From contig CAMBZR010000015.1 of assembly GCA_945872285.1 (NCBI GenBank), positions 1-53,324 on the forward strand: 53,324 nucleotides of DNA, read 5' to 3'. The notes beneath the pieces are model-generated. The model was not told the DNA's origin. It did no database searches and was given only the letters and a program-made list of their open reading frames with translations. The stretch's first letter is position 1, and the number at the start of each line of letters is the position of its first letter. Below are positions 1 to 7,826 of the stretch, piece after piece. The position numbers and the translations under genes were made by a program. The stretch is from Bordetella parapertussis (lineage in GTDB: Bacteria; Pseudomonadota; Gammaproteobacteria; Burkholderiales; Burkholderiaceae_B).

Positions 1-149
1 GCTCGCCTGCCAAGTGAACGGTGCATGAATGCCGTCAGCAACAGGAACCCACCGAAGCGATCGACCCCATCCCGGGGCCTACGCCGTAGGAATCCCCGTT
101 CTTCCCGCGTCAGCGGCGTCCGTGAGGACGAGGGCGGGGAGGATGTCAA
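1..149 (+). mobile_element. Right end of an IS200/IS605-family (tnpB-type) element
   Basis: Only the last ~149 bases are inside the window. They are more GC-rich than what follows and full of small foldbacks: CCTAC/GTAGG around 79-91, GTCC/GGAC around 118-129, and a longer imperfect pairing of ATCCCCG with CGGGGAGGAT. The segment ends in GGGGAGGATGTCAA; TCAA is the right-end cleavage tetranucleotide known for IS608-type elements, and GGGGAGGATGTCAA-like ends are familiar from tnpB elements. Directly after TCAA the sequence becomes a Bug-receptor coding sequence in mid-gene, which marks an insertion junction. The family call rests on the end structure, because no transposase domain is in view. 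Confidence 0.55.
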
Positions 150-234
150 AATCAGGCAAGATTCGAGCGCTCGCCACGACAGGCGCAACCCGAATGCAAG
201 CCCTGCCAACCGTACCTACCTTCGAAGAAATTAG
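1..234 (+). CDS. Possible C-terminal tail of TnpB (partial, runs off the left edge)
   Basis: A reading frame is open from the first base to a TAG at 232-234. Its translation is rich in Arg, Ser, Pro and Asn, with GLRRRNPRSSR and GEDVK near the element end. That resembles the unstructured tails of TnpB (OrfB) proteins, whose coding region commonly overlaps the right end and its guide-RNA-like structure. The last ~28 codons (after base 149) would come from the interrupted host gene read in another frame. No RuvC or zinc-ribbon motif is visible because the rest lies outside the window. It could also be an incidental open frame. Confidence 0.35.
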   Translation, partial: ARLPSERCMNAVSNRNPPKRSTPSRGLRRRNPRSSRVSGVREDEGGEDVKIRQDSSARHDRRNPNASPANRTYLRRN

Positions 235-481
235 CTATCCTGGATTTCGCGTTTTAGAGTGGAATGGCTTCTTTGTAGCCAAAGGCACGCCAGCCAGCGT
301 GATCGATCTTTTAGCAAAAACAGTTGCTCAAGCAACCAAAGATCCGGGCGTTAAGGCCCGTATGGAAGCAATGGGCATCGAACCCGTGGGCAGTACCCCT
401 GAGCAGTTCACAACATTTTTGCAAGGTGAAATCAAGCAATGGCGCGCCCTGGTTCAAGCCAACAACATACGGGCTGATTAG
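146..481 (+). pseudogene. 3' remnant of a Bug/TctC-family receptor gene, cut by the IS element
   Basis: From about base 150 the frame reads SGKIRALATTGATRMQALPTVPTFEE, which matches the region of Bug receptors just after the ligand-pocket half (usual pattern 'SGKIRALAVT..R...LPDVPT..E.GYPGF'). It continues through 'GTPASVIDLL' and ends '...VQANNIRAD'. About 110 residues of an expected ~325 remain. Signal peptide and N-terminal lobe are missing, replaced by the mobile element end. An in-frame ATG lies at 143-145 at the junction, but a product lacking the N-terminal lobe would be neither exported nor functional. Whether the missing 5' part lies beyond the element cannot be seen. Confidence 0.75.
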
Positions 482-488
482 CAGACGC

Positions 489-1256
489 TTAACTAATCGT
501 CACACCACCGTCAATCACTAAACTCTGACCCGTCATAAACGATCCTGCCTGCGAGGCCAGAAAAATCGCTGCACCGGCGATTTCGTCGGGCTCACCAATC
601 CGACGCAGTGGCGTGGTTGATACGCGCTTGGCAAGATTGACCTCGTCTTCCCACAGTGCGCGTGCAAAATCGGTTTTTACTAGACCAGGTGCAATACAGT
701 TCACACGAATATTATGCGGACCGTACTCTACCGCGAGATTGCGCGCGAGTTGCATATCGGCAGCTTTACTAATGCCATACGCACCAATCACAGACGAGCC
801 CTTGAGCCCACCAATCGACGAGACGATAATAATCGACCCCGCGCGTCGGGCAATCATCTCGGGGACGACATAGCTAATCAACCAGTGATTGGCGACAATG
901 TTGTTGTCTAAGATCTTGCGAAACTGATCATCGGCGATGTTCGCTTGCGGGCCGTAATACGGATTGCTTGCCGCGTTACAAACCAAGATATCAACCTTGC
1001 TAAATTGGCGCTTGGCAACAGCCACCAAGTTTTCTAACTCTATCTTGGAGGAAATATTAGCCGGTACAGAGATCGCAGTGTTTGCACCGTGACGCTGATT
1101 GATGGCGTCTGTGACTTCCTGGCAGGCCGCCGCCTTACGCGACGAGATCACCACTTTGGCACCGTGCTCAGCCATGCGCTCGGCGATTGCGCGCCCGATA
1201 CCACGTGATGATCCGGTAATCACTGCCACCTGCCCTTCAAGATTAAATAAGTTCAT
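489..1256 (-). CDS. Short-chain dehydrogenase/reductase (classical SDR, FabG-like)
   Basis: An NAD(P)-dependent oxidoreductase of 255 residues, the usual length for classical SDRs. The Rossmann glycine motif TGSSRGIG is at residues 14-21, NAAS at 94-97, the catalytic Ser near 146-147 and YGISK (Y160, K164) completes the triad. The C-terminus 'GQSLVIDGGV' is typical. It is the last gene of a minus-strand run with an FAD monooxygenase and a glutathione transferase, suggesting oxidation or reduction of an alcohol/ketone intermediate in that pathway. The substrate cannot be read from sequence. It converges on the broken Bug gene, with 7 bases between the stops. Confidence 0.93.
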   Translation of the reverse strand: MNLFNLEGQVAVITGSSRGIGRAIAERMAEHGAKVVISSRKAAACQEVTDAINQRHGANTAISVPANISSKIELENLVAVAKRQFSKVDILVCNAASNPYYGPQANIADDQFRKILDNNIVANHWLISYVVPEMIARRAGSIIIVSSIGGLKGSSVIGAYGISKAADMQLARNLAVEYGPHNIRVNCIAPGLVKTDFARALWEDEVNLAKRVSTTPLRRIGEPDEIAGAAIFLASQAGSFMTGQSLVIDGGVTIS

Positions 1257-1341
1257 CGTGATTGTCTCTTTATAGTTTTGAAAAATTATTTAATGAACTG
1301 GCGTGAACGATTATGACCCGCCGAAAGCTAGTGTCGTCAGG

Positions 1342-1605
1342 CTAGACCACCAACGCTTTTCGCAATAACTCATCAATCAGTTCGTTCATGCCAATGACGC
1401 GTTTTTCAGCTAGCGCACGCAAGTCATTGGCCAACTGAGCATTGAGTTTGACCGCGAAAGGGATGAGCCCTTTTTCTTGATCAAGCTTTCTTTGCTCTTT
1501 GCGATCGAGCACCACACCTTGCGCAAAGCGGTCAGGCGTACCAGCTTGCTTGAGTTTGCCGTCAATCTTTAGGCCCAAATTTTTATAGAGGTCAGTCTTT
1601 TTCAT
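1342..1605 (-). CDS. Small basic protein, probable ribbon-helix-helix-like C-terminus
   Basis: 87 residues; not assigned to a named family. The N-terminus (MKKTDLYKNLGLKIDGKLK) is Lys-rich. The second half, from 'IPFAVKLNAQLANDLRALA' to 'MNELIDELLRKALVV', has the strand-helix-helix spacing of RHH/CopG-like DNA-binding proteins. It starts 30 bases downstream of the glutathione transferase stop and is probably in the same transcript. It may be a small regulator, but that is inference from shape only. Confidence 0.65.
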   Translation of the reverse strand: MKKTDLYKNLGLKIDGKLKQAGTPDRFAQGVVLDRKEQRKLDQEKGLIPFAVKLNAQLANDLRALAEKRVIGMNELIDELLRKALVV

Positions 1606-1635
1606 ACAAAGAGCCTTTGGTGTAAACGAAAAATA

Positions 1636-2259
1636 TTACAGGTTGTGCAATGGAGCAATCTTTTTAACCGCAGGCAACGCCAACATACGTTGATAGTGCT
1701 CCGCCACGCGCGGAAACTTTGCCAGATCGACTCCATTCGGTGCGAGCCAGATGGAGAGGACGAATAAATAGGGATCTGCCACACTGAAGTTCTGACCCAT
1801 CACCCAAGGGCCGCGAAGTAAATCGCGCTCGATCAAATTAAAACAGTCAATCATATTTTGTGCGACTTTGGCCTTCATGGACTGCTGTGCGGCTAGATCA
1901 TCCGCCCACCGTGGACCCCGTGTGCCGTGGGCATGCGCCACATGTACTGTTGAACAGAACCAACTATTCACCGACTGTAGATGGGCGAGCTCAAACGGAT
2001 CATCCAGAGGAGCCAAGCCGCTTTGGGGATACATCTGTGCCAGGTACAAAAGTATTGCGGGCGTCTCGGTAATCACGCCGCGTTCAGTCACCAAGGCTGG
2101 CACACGGCCTTTTGCATTAATCGCGAGATATTCAGGCGAGCGTTGTTGATTCGCCTGAAAATCAAGCTGGATTGCTTCAAAGTCGGCGCCGATGTGTTCA
2201 AGAACGATGTGGCTTGCCAAGGCGCAAGAACGCGGAGAGTAATAAAAACGAGGCGTCAT
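1636..2259 (-). CDS. Glutathione S-transferase family protein
   Basis: 207 residues with the two-domain GST layout. The N-terminal thioredoxin-like domain starts 'MTPRFYYSPRSCALASHI' (Ser/Cys near the usual catalytic position) and has the cis-Pro region 'KGRVPALV' and the glutathione-binding 'TETPAI'. The helical C-terminal domain includes 'FSVADPYLFVL', the N-capping box. Cytoplasmic. Its place between an FAD ring hydroxylase and an SDR suggests conjugation or isomerisation of an aromatic breakdown product rather than general detoxification, but no isomerase-specific motif is recognisable. Spacing to the monooxygenase gene upstream is 33 bases. Confidence 0.9.
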   Translation of the reverse strand: MTPRFYYSPRSCALASHIVLEHIGADFEAIQLDFQANQQRSPEYLAINAKGRVPALVTERGVITETPAILLYLAQMYPQSGLAPLDDPFELAHLQSVNSWFCSTVHVAHAHGTRGPRWADDLAAQQSMKAKVAQNMIDCFNLIERDLLRGPWVMGQNFSVADPYLFVLSIWLAPNGVDLAKFPRVAEHYQRMLALPAVKKIAPLHNL

Positions 2260-2292
2260 ATCAATAATCCTTTTTCGAAGACTTTAGTTTTT

Positions 2293-3507
2293 TTATACTG
2301 TTACGGCAGTGACATCATATTCATACAACCATTGGTAGCGTGCGCGCACCTTTTCAGGGGTCCATTCATGGGTCACATATTCTTCTGCGGCCGCGGCGTC
2401 TGCCAGTGTACGACTTTGAAACCGCTTGCCGTTTTCTGCCGAACCGAGCACTACCTTAGTCGTGCGTTCAATTCGCGCCGCTTGATAGCGCTTCAGGCCT
2501 TGCTCAATATCATCGCCAGCAGCTTCAAGCGCCCGCGCTAACACTAAGCCATCCTCTAGGGACATGACCGCACCTTGCGCAAGCATCGGCAGCATTGAGT
2601 GGCAGGCATCGCCCAGTAAACTGACACGACCGACACTCCATTGCGGCAACGGTTCGCGGCCCATCAAGGCCCACTTATAGGGTGCCGAAAACAGCTTGAT
2701 CATGCTGTGGATGTCGTCGTGCCAACCCGCAAACGTGGCATGGCATTCTTCGTGTGTGCCTTGCGCGCTCCAGGATTCGACCTGCCAGCCAGCGACCTCC
2801 ATGATGCCATTAAAATTCATATATTCACCACGATGAACCGGGTAATGCACCACGTGCCCTCCCGGTCCGACCCAGTTGGTGCCCACCATTCGACGCATAT
2901 GCACTGGCAATTTATTCATCGGCACCACGCCGCGCCAAGACAACATGCCGGTATACACAGGGTGATCATCGCCAAACAAACCATGTCGAATGCGCGAATG
3001 CACGCCATCCGCACCCAGCAAACAGTCCCCTTGAACGCTTTGCCGCTTGCCGTCCGTTTCAAAATGAAGCGTCACGTTTGCCGTGTTCTGTTCAAACCCA
3101 ACACAGCGTGCATTTAAATGAATGGCCTTTGGCTTTTCACGGCGTACGCCATCGGCCAAGACGGCCAACAAATCCGGACGGTAGGTTAAATAATGACCAA
3201 AGCCATACCGTTCAACCGATTCAAGCCCGACCTCAAAGAGCTTCCAGGCCTGGCCCGTATTCCAAAGACGAATTTCTTTACCCTCGGCCTCACAAGCCAA
3301 GGCACGAAACTCAGGCAGCACTCCCAATTCGTGCAACACGCGAACACCGTTGGCGCTTAGCTGCACCCCGGCGCCGACTTCTCGTAACTCAGAGGCTTGC
3401 TCATACACGTCGACATCAAAGCCGCGCTTAAGCAACGCCAAAGCCGCAGTCAGGCCACCGATACCACCACCAGCAATCAAGACATGCGGACGTTTTGTTT
3501 GAATCAT
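2293..3507 (-). CDS. FAD-dependent aromatic monooxygenase (salicylate / 3-hydroxybenzoate hydroxylase type)
   Basis: 404 residues, class A flavoprotein hydroxylase. The dinucleotide-binding GGGIGG is at 13-18, the GADGVHS 'DG' motif at 165-171 and GDACHSMLP, which contacts the FAD ribityl/phosphate, at 299-307. This order and length fit salicylate 1-hydroxylase and 3-hydroxybenzoate 6-hydroxylase relatives, which use NAD(P)H and O2 to hydroxylate an aromatic acid. First gene of the minus-strand run with the GST and SDR genes, and divergent from the MFS exporter at 3659; the 151-base gap should hold both promoters. Exact substrate unknown. Confidence 0.9.
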   Translation of the reverse strand: MIQTKRPHVLIAGGGIGGLTAALALLKRGFDVDVYEQASELREVGAGVQLSANGVRVLHELGVLPEFRALACEAEGKEIRLWNTGQAWKLFEVGLESVERYGFGHYLTYRPDLLAVLADGVRREKPKAIHLNARCVGFEQNTANVTLHFETDGKRQSVQGDCLLGADGVHSRIRHGLFGDDHPVYTGMLSWRGVVPMNKLPVHMRRMVGTNWVGPGGHVVHYPVHRGEYMNFNGIMEVAGWQVESWSAQGTHEECHATFAGWHDDIHSMIKLFSAPYKWALMGREPLPQWSVGRVSLLGDACHSMLPMLAQGAVMSLEDGLVLARALEAAGDDIEQGLKRYQAARIERTTKVVLGSAENGKRFQSRTLADAAAAEEYVTHEWTPEKVRARYQWLYEYDVTAVTV

Positions 3508-3658
3508 GATTAACCAAATTGTTATTGAATGTTTCGTAGCACCGTGCGCCCAAATATTACCGTACAGTCTAACCGCGCTACACTCTGCCTGCAGGTAATG
3601 GGCGCGGGTGAACTGGGCTCGCGTAAATTGGCCGAACGACTAGGCCTAACTTAAAAAA

Positions 3659-4891
3659 ATGATAAAAATAAAAGGCTCACTTAGCCAAATTCTCACGCAA
3701 AGTGCTCTGAGACACAAAGGCTTTCGCAGGCTTTGGGTGGCCACGCTATTGTCTTCAACTGGGCGGTGGGCAGATATCGTCGTGGTTGGGTGGCTCACGC
3801 TTGAATTGACCGATTCGGCCTTGATGGTAGGCATTGTGACTGCCTGCAAAATGGCGGGCTACGTATTGGCGCCCTTGATGGGAGTCGCTGCAGACCGCAT
3901 TGATAGAAGAGAACTATTGATTTTAGCCTCGATCGTGAGTGGGCTGATTTCTGTCGTGATGCTCATTTTGTTAACGACCGGCCTGCTCACAGTAGGCTAT
4001 CTCATTGCGTTATCGGTGCTTAGCAGTCTCACCTGGGCACTTGATAACCCCACCCGCCAAGCCCTCGTACCCGATTTAGTCGACCCAGAAGACTTGACCA
4101 ATGCGATTGCGATGAACTCCGTGGCCATCGAAATCACGGTGATTGTCGGGCCTGCCTTAGGCGGCCTACTCATTCCTCTTTTTGGGCTGAGTGGCGCGTA
4201 TTGGTTAATTGCGATAATTTATTTTTTGGATTTATTTGTGCTGTTTCAACTGAACAGCACCAAGCAATCTTCGCCACGCAGCCACGAACCGCCCTTTAAA
4301 AGCTTAATGAGCGGCTTTTCTTACGCCCGGCAGAACCACGCGGTGCTGATTCCTTTACTAATCGCCTTGGCTCTTAATCTGTTGGTCGCACCCTATCGTT
4401 ATTCTTTTTTGCCTTTATATGCACGTTATGTTTTAGATGTTGGCCCTGCAGGCTATGGGTTCTTGACGTCGATGGCTGGCTGCGGCGCCCTCGTGACCGG
4501 ACTGTGGATTATTGCGCAAAAAAAACTAGAGCGACGTGGTCGCCTGCTTATGCTAGGCAGCCTAGTTTGGCCTGCATCTCTGTTTTTATTCTCACTTTCG
4601 ACTTCGTATTATCTTTCGCTCGTACTGGTATTCATTGCGGGTCTTGCACAAGCTGTCTGCTGGACAATGATCGCAACCTTGATCTTAAGCAATACCTCGC
4701 CCGCGATGCGAGGCCGAGTGATGGGCTTACGAACAGGTGTTGTGATCAGTTTGCCGCTTGGCAATCTGTTAGCGGGTGCGGCGGCACAGAGTTGGGGCCC
4801 TGTCTTTGCACTAGGCGCGTACACCTCGAGCGCAGCGCTCTTAATGGGCCTGATCTTCATACTCGCCTCTAAGCTTCGACACTTAGATTAG
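3659..4891 (+). CDS. MFS transporter (MFS_3 / drug-exporter-like)
   Basis: 410 residues, about 12 hydrophobic segments. The N-terminus 'HKGFRRLWVATLLSSTGRW' and loop 'VAADRIDRRELL' are typical of the MFS_3 (enterobactin exporter-like) branch. 'LVPDLVDPEDLTNAIAMNS' before TM5 is also a hallmark of this branch. Inner-membrane secondary carrier, more likely an exporter than an importer. No strong ribosome-binding site precedes the ATG at 3659, so a nearby internal start is possible. It is divergent from the aromatic monooxygenase and its 3' end nearly abuts the convergent PhyH gene. Confidence 0.9.
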   Translation: MIKIKGSLSQILTQSALRHKGFRRLWVATLLSSTGRWADIVVVGWLTLELTDSALMVGIVTACKMAGYVLAPLMGVAADRIDRRELLILASIVSGLISVVMLILLTTGLLTVGYLIALSVLSSLTWALDNPTRQALVPDLVDPEDLTNAIAMNSVAIEITVIVGPALGGLLIPLFGLSGAYWLIAIIYFLDLFVLFQLNSTKQSSPRSHEPPFKSLMSGFSYARQNHAVLIPLLIALALNLLVAPYRYSFLPLYARYVLDVGPAGYGFLTSMAGCGALVTGLWIIAQKKLERRGRLLMLGSLVWPASLFLFSLSTSYYLSLVLVFIAGLAQAVCWTMIATLILSNTSPAMRGRVMGLRTGVVISLPLGNLLAGAAAQSWGPVFALGAYTSSAALLMGLIFILASKLRHLD

Positions 4892-4914
4892 GTCAACGTC
4901 GGTCAGCCGATTGG

Positions 4915-5748
4915 TTACGCTCGAAAACTTGTTTGCTTAGCGCCGTCGTAAAGCGTCTTGAGCTGCCGTTCAACTGCGTTAGCGTGCGTGGCCAGAGCCT
5001 GCGCATCGAGATCGGCCTGTGGCCGCGGCTCCCAGTCAAAGTTGCCGTGTTCATCCACACCACGCACCAATTGCGCCGAGTCACGCAGCTTTGTCTGACG
5101 CACATGCGTTGGAATATAGCGAACCGCAAAACCGATGCGTCGATCCGCGCTACGGTTTGCATCCGACCCATGAACCACTTTAATGTGATGCAGCGAAATC
5201 TCACCCTTAGCTAAAGCAATGCCACGCGCCTTTGTTTTATCAACTTCAACAGAAATTTCTTGCCCGCGCGACAATAAATTATCTTTGTGAAACGTATCTA
5301 GATGAGGCAGCTGATTGATCTTGTGCGAACCCGGAATCATTTGCATATAACCATTATTCTCATCGACGTCTGTTAAGGCAATCCAGGCCGTAATGACGTC
5401 GTCAGGATCCAAGCCCCAATAGGTTGAGTCTTGATGCCAAGAGACAAAACCCGGGCTGTTTGCCTCTTTAATGAAAAAAGTACTGCTCCAGCAGACGATG
5501 TTAGGGCCGATGCAGTCTTGAACAGCATCTAGGATGGCTGGCTGCCGCACCATCGCGTCAGCCCACGTAAAAAGCAAATGCGTTTTATGACGCCAGTTAC
5601 CCTGCAAAGGTTCACCGGTTCGTTGTTCGTGCTGCTCGAGGGATGCCCGATAGCCAGTTGCCAGTTCGGGCGACATCACCCGAACAGGCCAGACCGCACC
5701 CTCGCTCTCGTATTGCTTCACCTGCCCTGGAGATAAGACTTTAGGCAT
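4915..5748 (-). CDS. Phytanoyl-CoA dioxygenase (PhyH) family Fe(II)/2-oxoglutarate oxygenase
   Basis: 277 residues. The iron-binding facial triad is visible: H105-x-D107 in 'SWHQDSTYWG' and H193 in 'VVHGSDANRS'. R204 about ten residues later is the probable 2-oxoglutarate carboxylate anchor. The family hydroxylates small organic substrates with O2 and 2-oxoglutarate. 'MIPGSHK' (138-143) is the typical loop between the triad halves. It is a paralogue in family, not a close copy, of the gene at 9839. It stands alone on its strand, with a long non-coding gap upstream. Confidence 0.92.
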   Translation of the reverse strand: MPKVLSPGQVKQYESEGAVWPVRVMSPELATGYRASLEQHEQRTGEPLQGNWRHKTHLLFTWADAMVRQPAILDAVQDCIGPNIVCWSSTFFIKEANSPGFVSWHQDSTYWGLDPDDVITAWIALTDVDENNGYMQMIPGSHKINQLPHLDTFHKDNLLSRGQEISVEVDKTKARGIALAKGEISLHHIKVVHGSDANRSADRRIGFAVRYIPTHVRQTKLRDSAQLVRGVDEHGNFDWEPRPQADLDAQALATHANAVERQLKTLYDGAKQTSFRA

Positions 5749-6229
5749 TCAAAATACTCCAAAAATCTGAACAGAGACAACCCAAACCTCGCTAGCGATT
5801 GGGGGCATTTCAGGCTAATCTAACGCTATCTCGTCAGCTATGCAAGCCCAGTTTTTTTGAAGGATCGCGCACAATGTATCTACGGCCTTTAAACGCGATC
5901 CTGGGGGTAATACAACCAAGTATGGTGGCAAGCTCACCGTCAGGTGGCAAGCTCACCGTCAATCAGTGCGTCGCCGAATACTATGCAAAAAAAATGTAGA
6001 GGTCCAGACAACTGCTCATTGCGGCGCCCAAACTCTCAGCTTTCGCTACAACCAAGAGCCAGCCGTAAACGTTAAGTTTCCACTTGCACCCAGCTCAGAT
6101 CAGTCTTGCGCTTCAGGCATGCCGCCCTTGATCTCACAATTCATCATTTTGTGTCCAAAGAAGGCTCAATGATTAAAGATGTAAGGGCTCAAACAGCGGA
6201 TGCCCGCACGCAGATTGTTAAGCGACCTG
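5749..6229. other. 481-base gap with a degenerate coding-like remnant
   Basis: No intact gene is supported. One plus-strand frame (about 5858-6172) is open without a convincing start. It reads coding-like pieces 'AFKRDPGGNTTKYGGKLTV' and then, after 5990, 'VEVQTTAHCGAQTLSFRY' up to a TAA at 6170-6172. Between them a 19-bp tandem duplication (5924-5961) and an A8 run displace the frame that reads 'NQCVAEYYAKK'. The pieces look like a decayed gene for a small protein that I do not recognise. The 5' part should also hold the PhyH promoter on the minus strand. Confidence 0.35.
5924..5961 (+). repeat. Perfect 19-bp tandem duplication
   Basis: The unit GGTGGCAAGCTCACCGTCA occurs at 5924-5942 and again at 5943-5961 with no mismatch. 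Nineteen is not a multiple of three, so the duplication changes reading frame inside the coding-like remnant described for this gap. Confidence 0.9.
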
Positions 6230-6712
6230 TTAAGCGGCTTGTGCCAGTACAAACTTAAGGCGATCGGCGGCGTTTGTGGCGGCAAAAGCGTATGGCTTGA
6301 CCATCGGCACAACGTTGCACATTCCGCGTATGTAACCAATGGCCTCATTGACGACACACGAACTGCCATACATTTCATCGGGATTGATATCAAGATGTAC
6401 TTCTAATTCACGACCTTCGAGCACGTCTTTGAGTTTGTGAAATAACTCGGCGATTTTATAAACCTCATTCATCAAACGCATGCGCGGCCGGTCTTGTTTT
6501 TGATCCCAATCGCGTTCACGCTGCACTTCACCGAATAATTTGCAGCCGTTGTTGCCGTTGATATGTATCACGACTGCTAGCGTGTAATCGGCGTACCAAT
6601 CTTTGCCAATCGCAAAGCGCTCTGAATCACAGCCTAGATAAATTTTGGTGGCGGGTCCTTGTGCGTCGATAAATGCCCTAACCGCATTGATATCAATTGT
6701 TCGCACGCTCAA
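6230..6712 (-). CDS. RNase H-like fold protein (DUF458 / YkuK family)
   Basis: 160 residues. 'KIYLGCDSERF' near the N-terminus supplies the first-strand Asp of an RNase H-like fold. 'EVHLDINPDEMYGSSC' followed by 'NEAIGYIRGM' is the family signature seen in YkuK-type DUF458 proteins, and 'PYAFAATNAADR' matches their C-terminal motif. The biochemical role of this family is not established; nuclease activity is inferred from fold only. Cytoplasmic, monocistronic in appearance, followed by a 97-base gap before the Bug gene on the same strand. Confidence 0.75.
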   Translation of the reverse strand: MSVRTIDINAVRAFIDAQGPATKIYLGCDSERFAIGKDWYADYTLAVVIHINGNNGCKLFGEVQRERDWDQKQDRPRMRLMNEVYKIAELFHKLKDVLEGRELEVHLDINPDEMYGSSCVVNEAIGYIRGMCNVVPMVKPYAFAATNAADRLKFVLAQAA

Positions 6713-6809
6713 TCCTCAGAAGGGTGAAGTTACAGTTCATTAGCCTGATGCTAGCAAATTTTGACGCTAATTTCATGACACGGATAGCGTCACTGTCATT
6801 TAAGAATGG

Positions 6810-7784
6810 TTATTGGACTTTACCCGAGCCTGCAGGCTTATACAGCCTCGCCCAGCGGGCGATCTCATCTTTTAGAAGGATTTCAAAGACTTGCGGCGAA
6901 GATAGCTTGACTTCGCCGTCTATGACAGACAGTCTTTTAAGCACCTCGGGGTGATTGAGGCTTGTTGCGAGCGCCTGATTCAGCTGGGCAACAATCGCAG
7001 CAGGGGTTTTAGCTGGCGCTAGTATTCCCCACCAAACGACGGCTTCAAAATTGTTCACCCCTTGTTCCGCAATCGTCGGCACGTCGGGGGCTGACGCCAA
7101 ACGATTTAAACCTGAAGTCGCAAGTAGCTTGACTCGGCCGCTGTCAAGATGAGGTTTGATTTGCGACATACCCGTAAACAACAGATCAACGTGACCACTG
7201 GCTACATCAATAGCGGCCTGGCCAGCTCCCTTATATGGCACCGCCATGAGCTTGACACCCGTTGCGCTTTTAAAAAGTTCGACGGCCAAGGCGGTGGCCG
7301 ACCCGTCACCCGAAGTGGCCACGCTTAATGGACCATTTTGTTGAATGTAGGCAAGTAATTCTTGAATGTTATTTGCCGGCAAGTTTGCACGTGCGGCTAA
7401 GCCCATCGCATAGGTAATCACCAAGCCCACGGGCGTAAAGTCTTCAGGGGTTTTATAGGGCAGCTTTTCGATCAAGGACGGGTTGGTCGCAAAGCTTGGA
7501 CCGACCAACAGCAAGGTGTAACCATCTGGCGCAGCCTTGGCAACAACGTCGGTTCCGACCACGGTATTACCGCCGCCGCGATTTTCTACAATCACGGGCT
7601 GTTTGATTGTCTCTGACAGCTTGTCGGCCCAAGCTCTGGCAATGAAATCACCGCCCCCACCTGCGGAAAATGGCACGACAATCCGCAGCGCTTTATTTGG
7701 AAACGTCTCTGAAGCAGCAGACAAAGAGCCGCTTAACGAGAGCAACAACACAACGAGGGCAAGAAGGAAACGTACAACAAACAT
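6810..7784 (-). CDS. Bug/TctC-family periplasmic substrate-binding receptor
   Basis: 324 residues from the ATG at 7784; a TTG 36 bases upstream is open but the signal peptide starts naturally at this ATG (MFVVRFLLALVVLLLSLSG, cleavage near LSA-ASE). Family landmarks follow: 'FPNKALRIVVPFSAGGGGD', 'VIVENRGGGNTVVG', 'PDGYTLLLVG', 'VPYKGAGQAAIDVASGHVD' and 'SAPDVPTIAEQG'. These receptors bind carboxylates or related small molecules for tripartite tricarboxylate transporters or for sensing. No TctA/TctB partner genes are nearby, as is common for orphan Bug proteins. It probably serves the downstream part of the isomerase/dehydrogenase/PhyH cluster. Confidence 0.92.
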   Translation of the reverse strand: MFVVRFLLALVVLLLSLSGSLSAASETFPNKALRIVVPFSAGGGGDFIARAWADKLSETIKQPVIVENRGGGNTVVGTDVVAKAAPDGYTLLLVGPSFATNPSLIEKLPYKTPEDFTPVGLVITYAMGLAARANLPANNIQELLAYIQQNGPLSVATSGDGSATALAVELFKSATGVKLMAVPYKGAGQAAIDVASGHVDLLFTGMSQIKPHLDSGRVKLLATSGLNRLASAPDVPTIAEQGVNNFEAVVWWGILAPAKTPAAIVAQLNQALATSLNHPEVLKRLSVIDGEVKLSSPQVFEILLKDEIARWARLYKPAGSGKVQ

Positions 7785-7826
7785 GAAAAAATCCGACAGC
7801 GTAAGTTTACAATGATGCAAATAAAA

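Noticed and set aside
1981..2541. 186-residue open frame opposite the GST and FAD monooxygenase genes
   Set aside because: Spans two well-supported genes on the other strand and reads as shadow coding.
5874..6172. Thiolase-like fragment
   Set aside because: 'QCVAEYYAKK' and 'TTAHCG' vaguely recalled thiolase N-termini, but the following residues do not fit, so no family was assigned.
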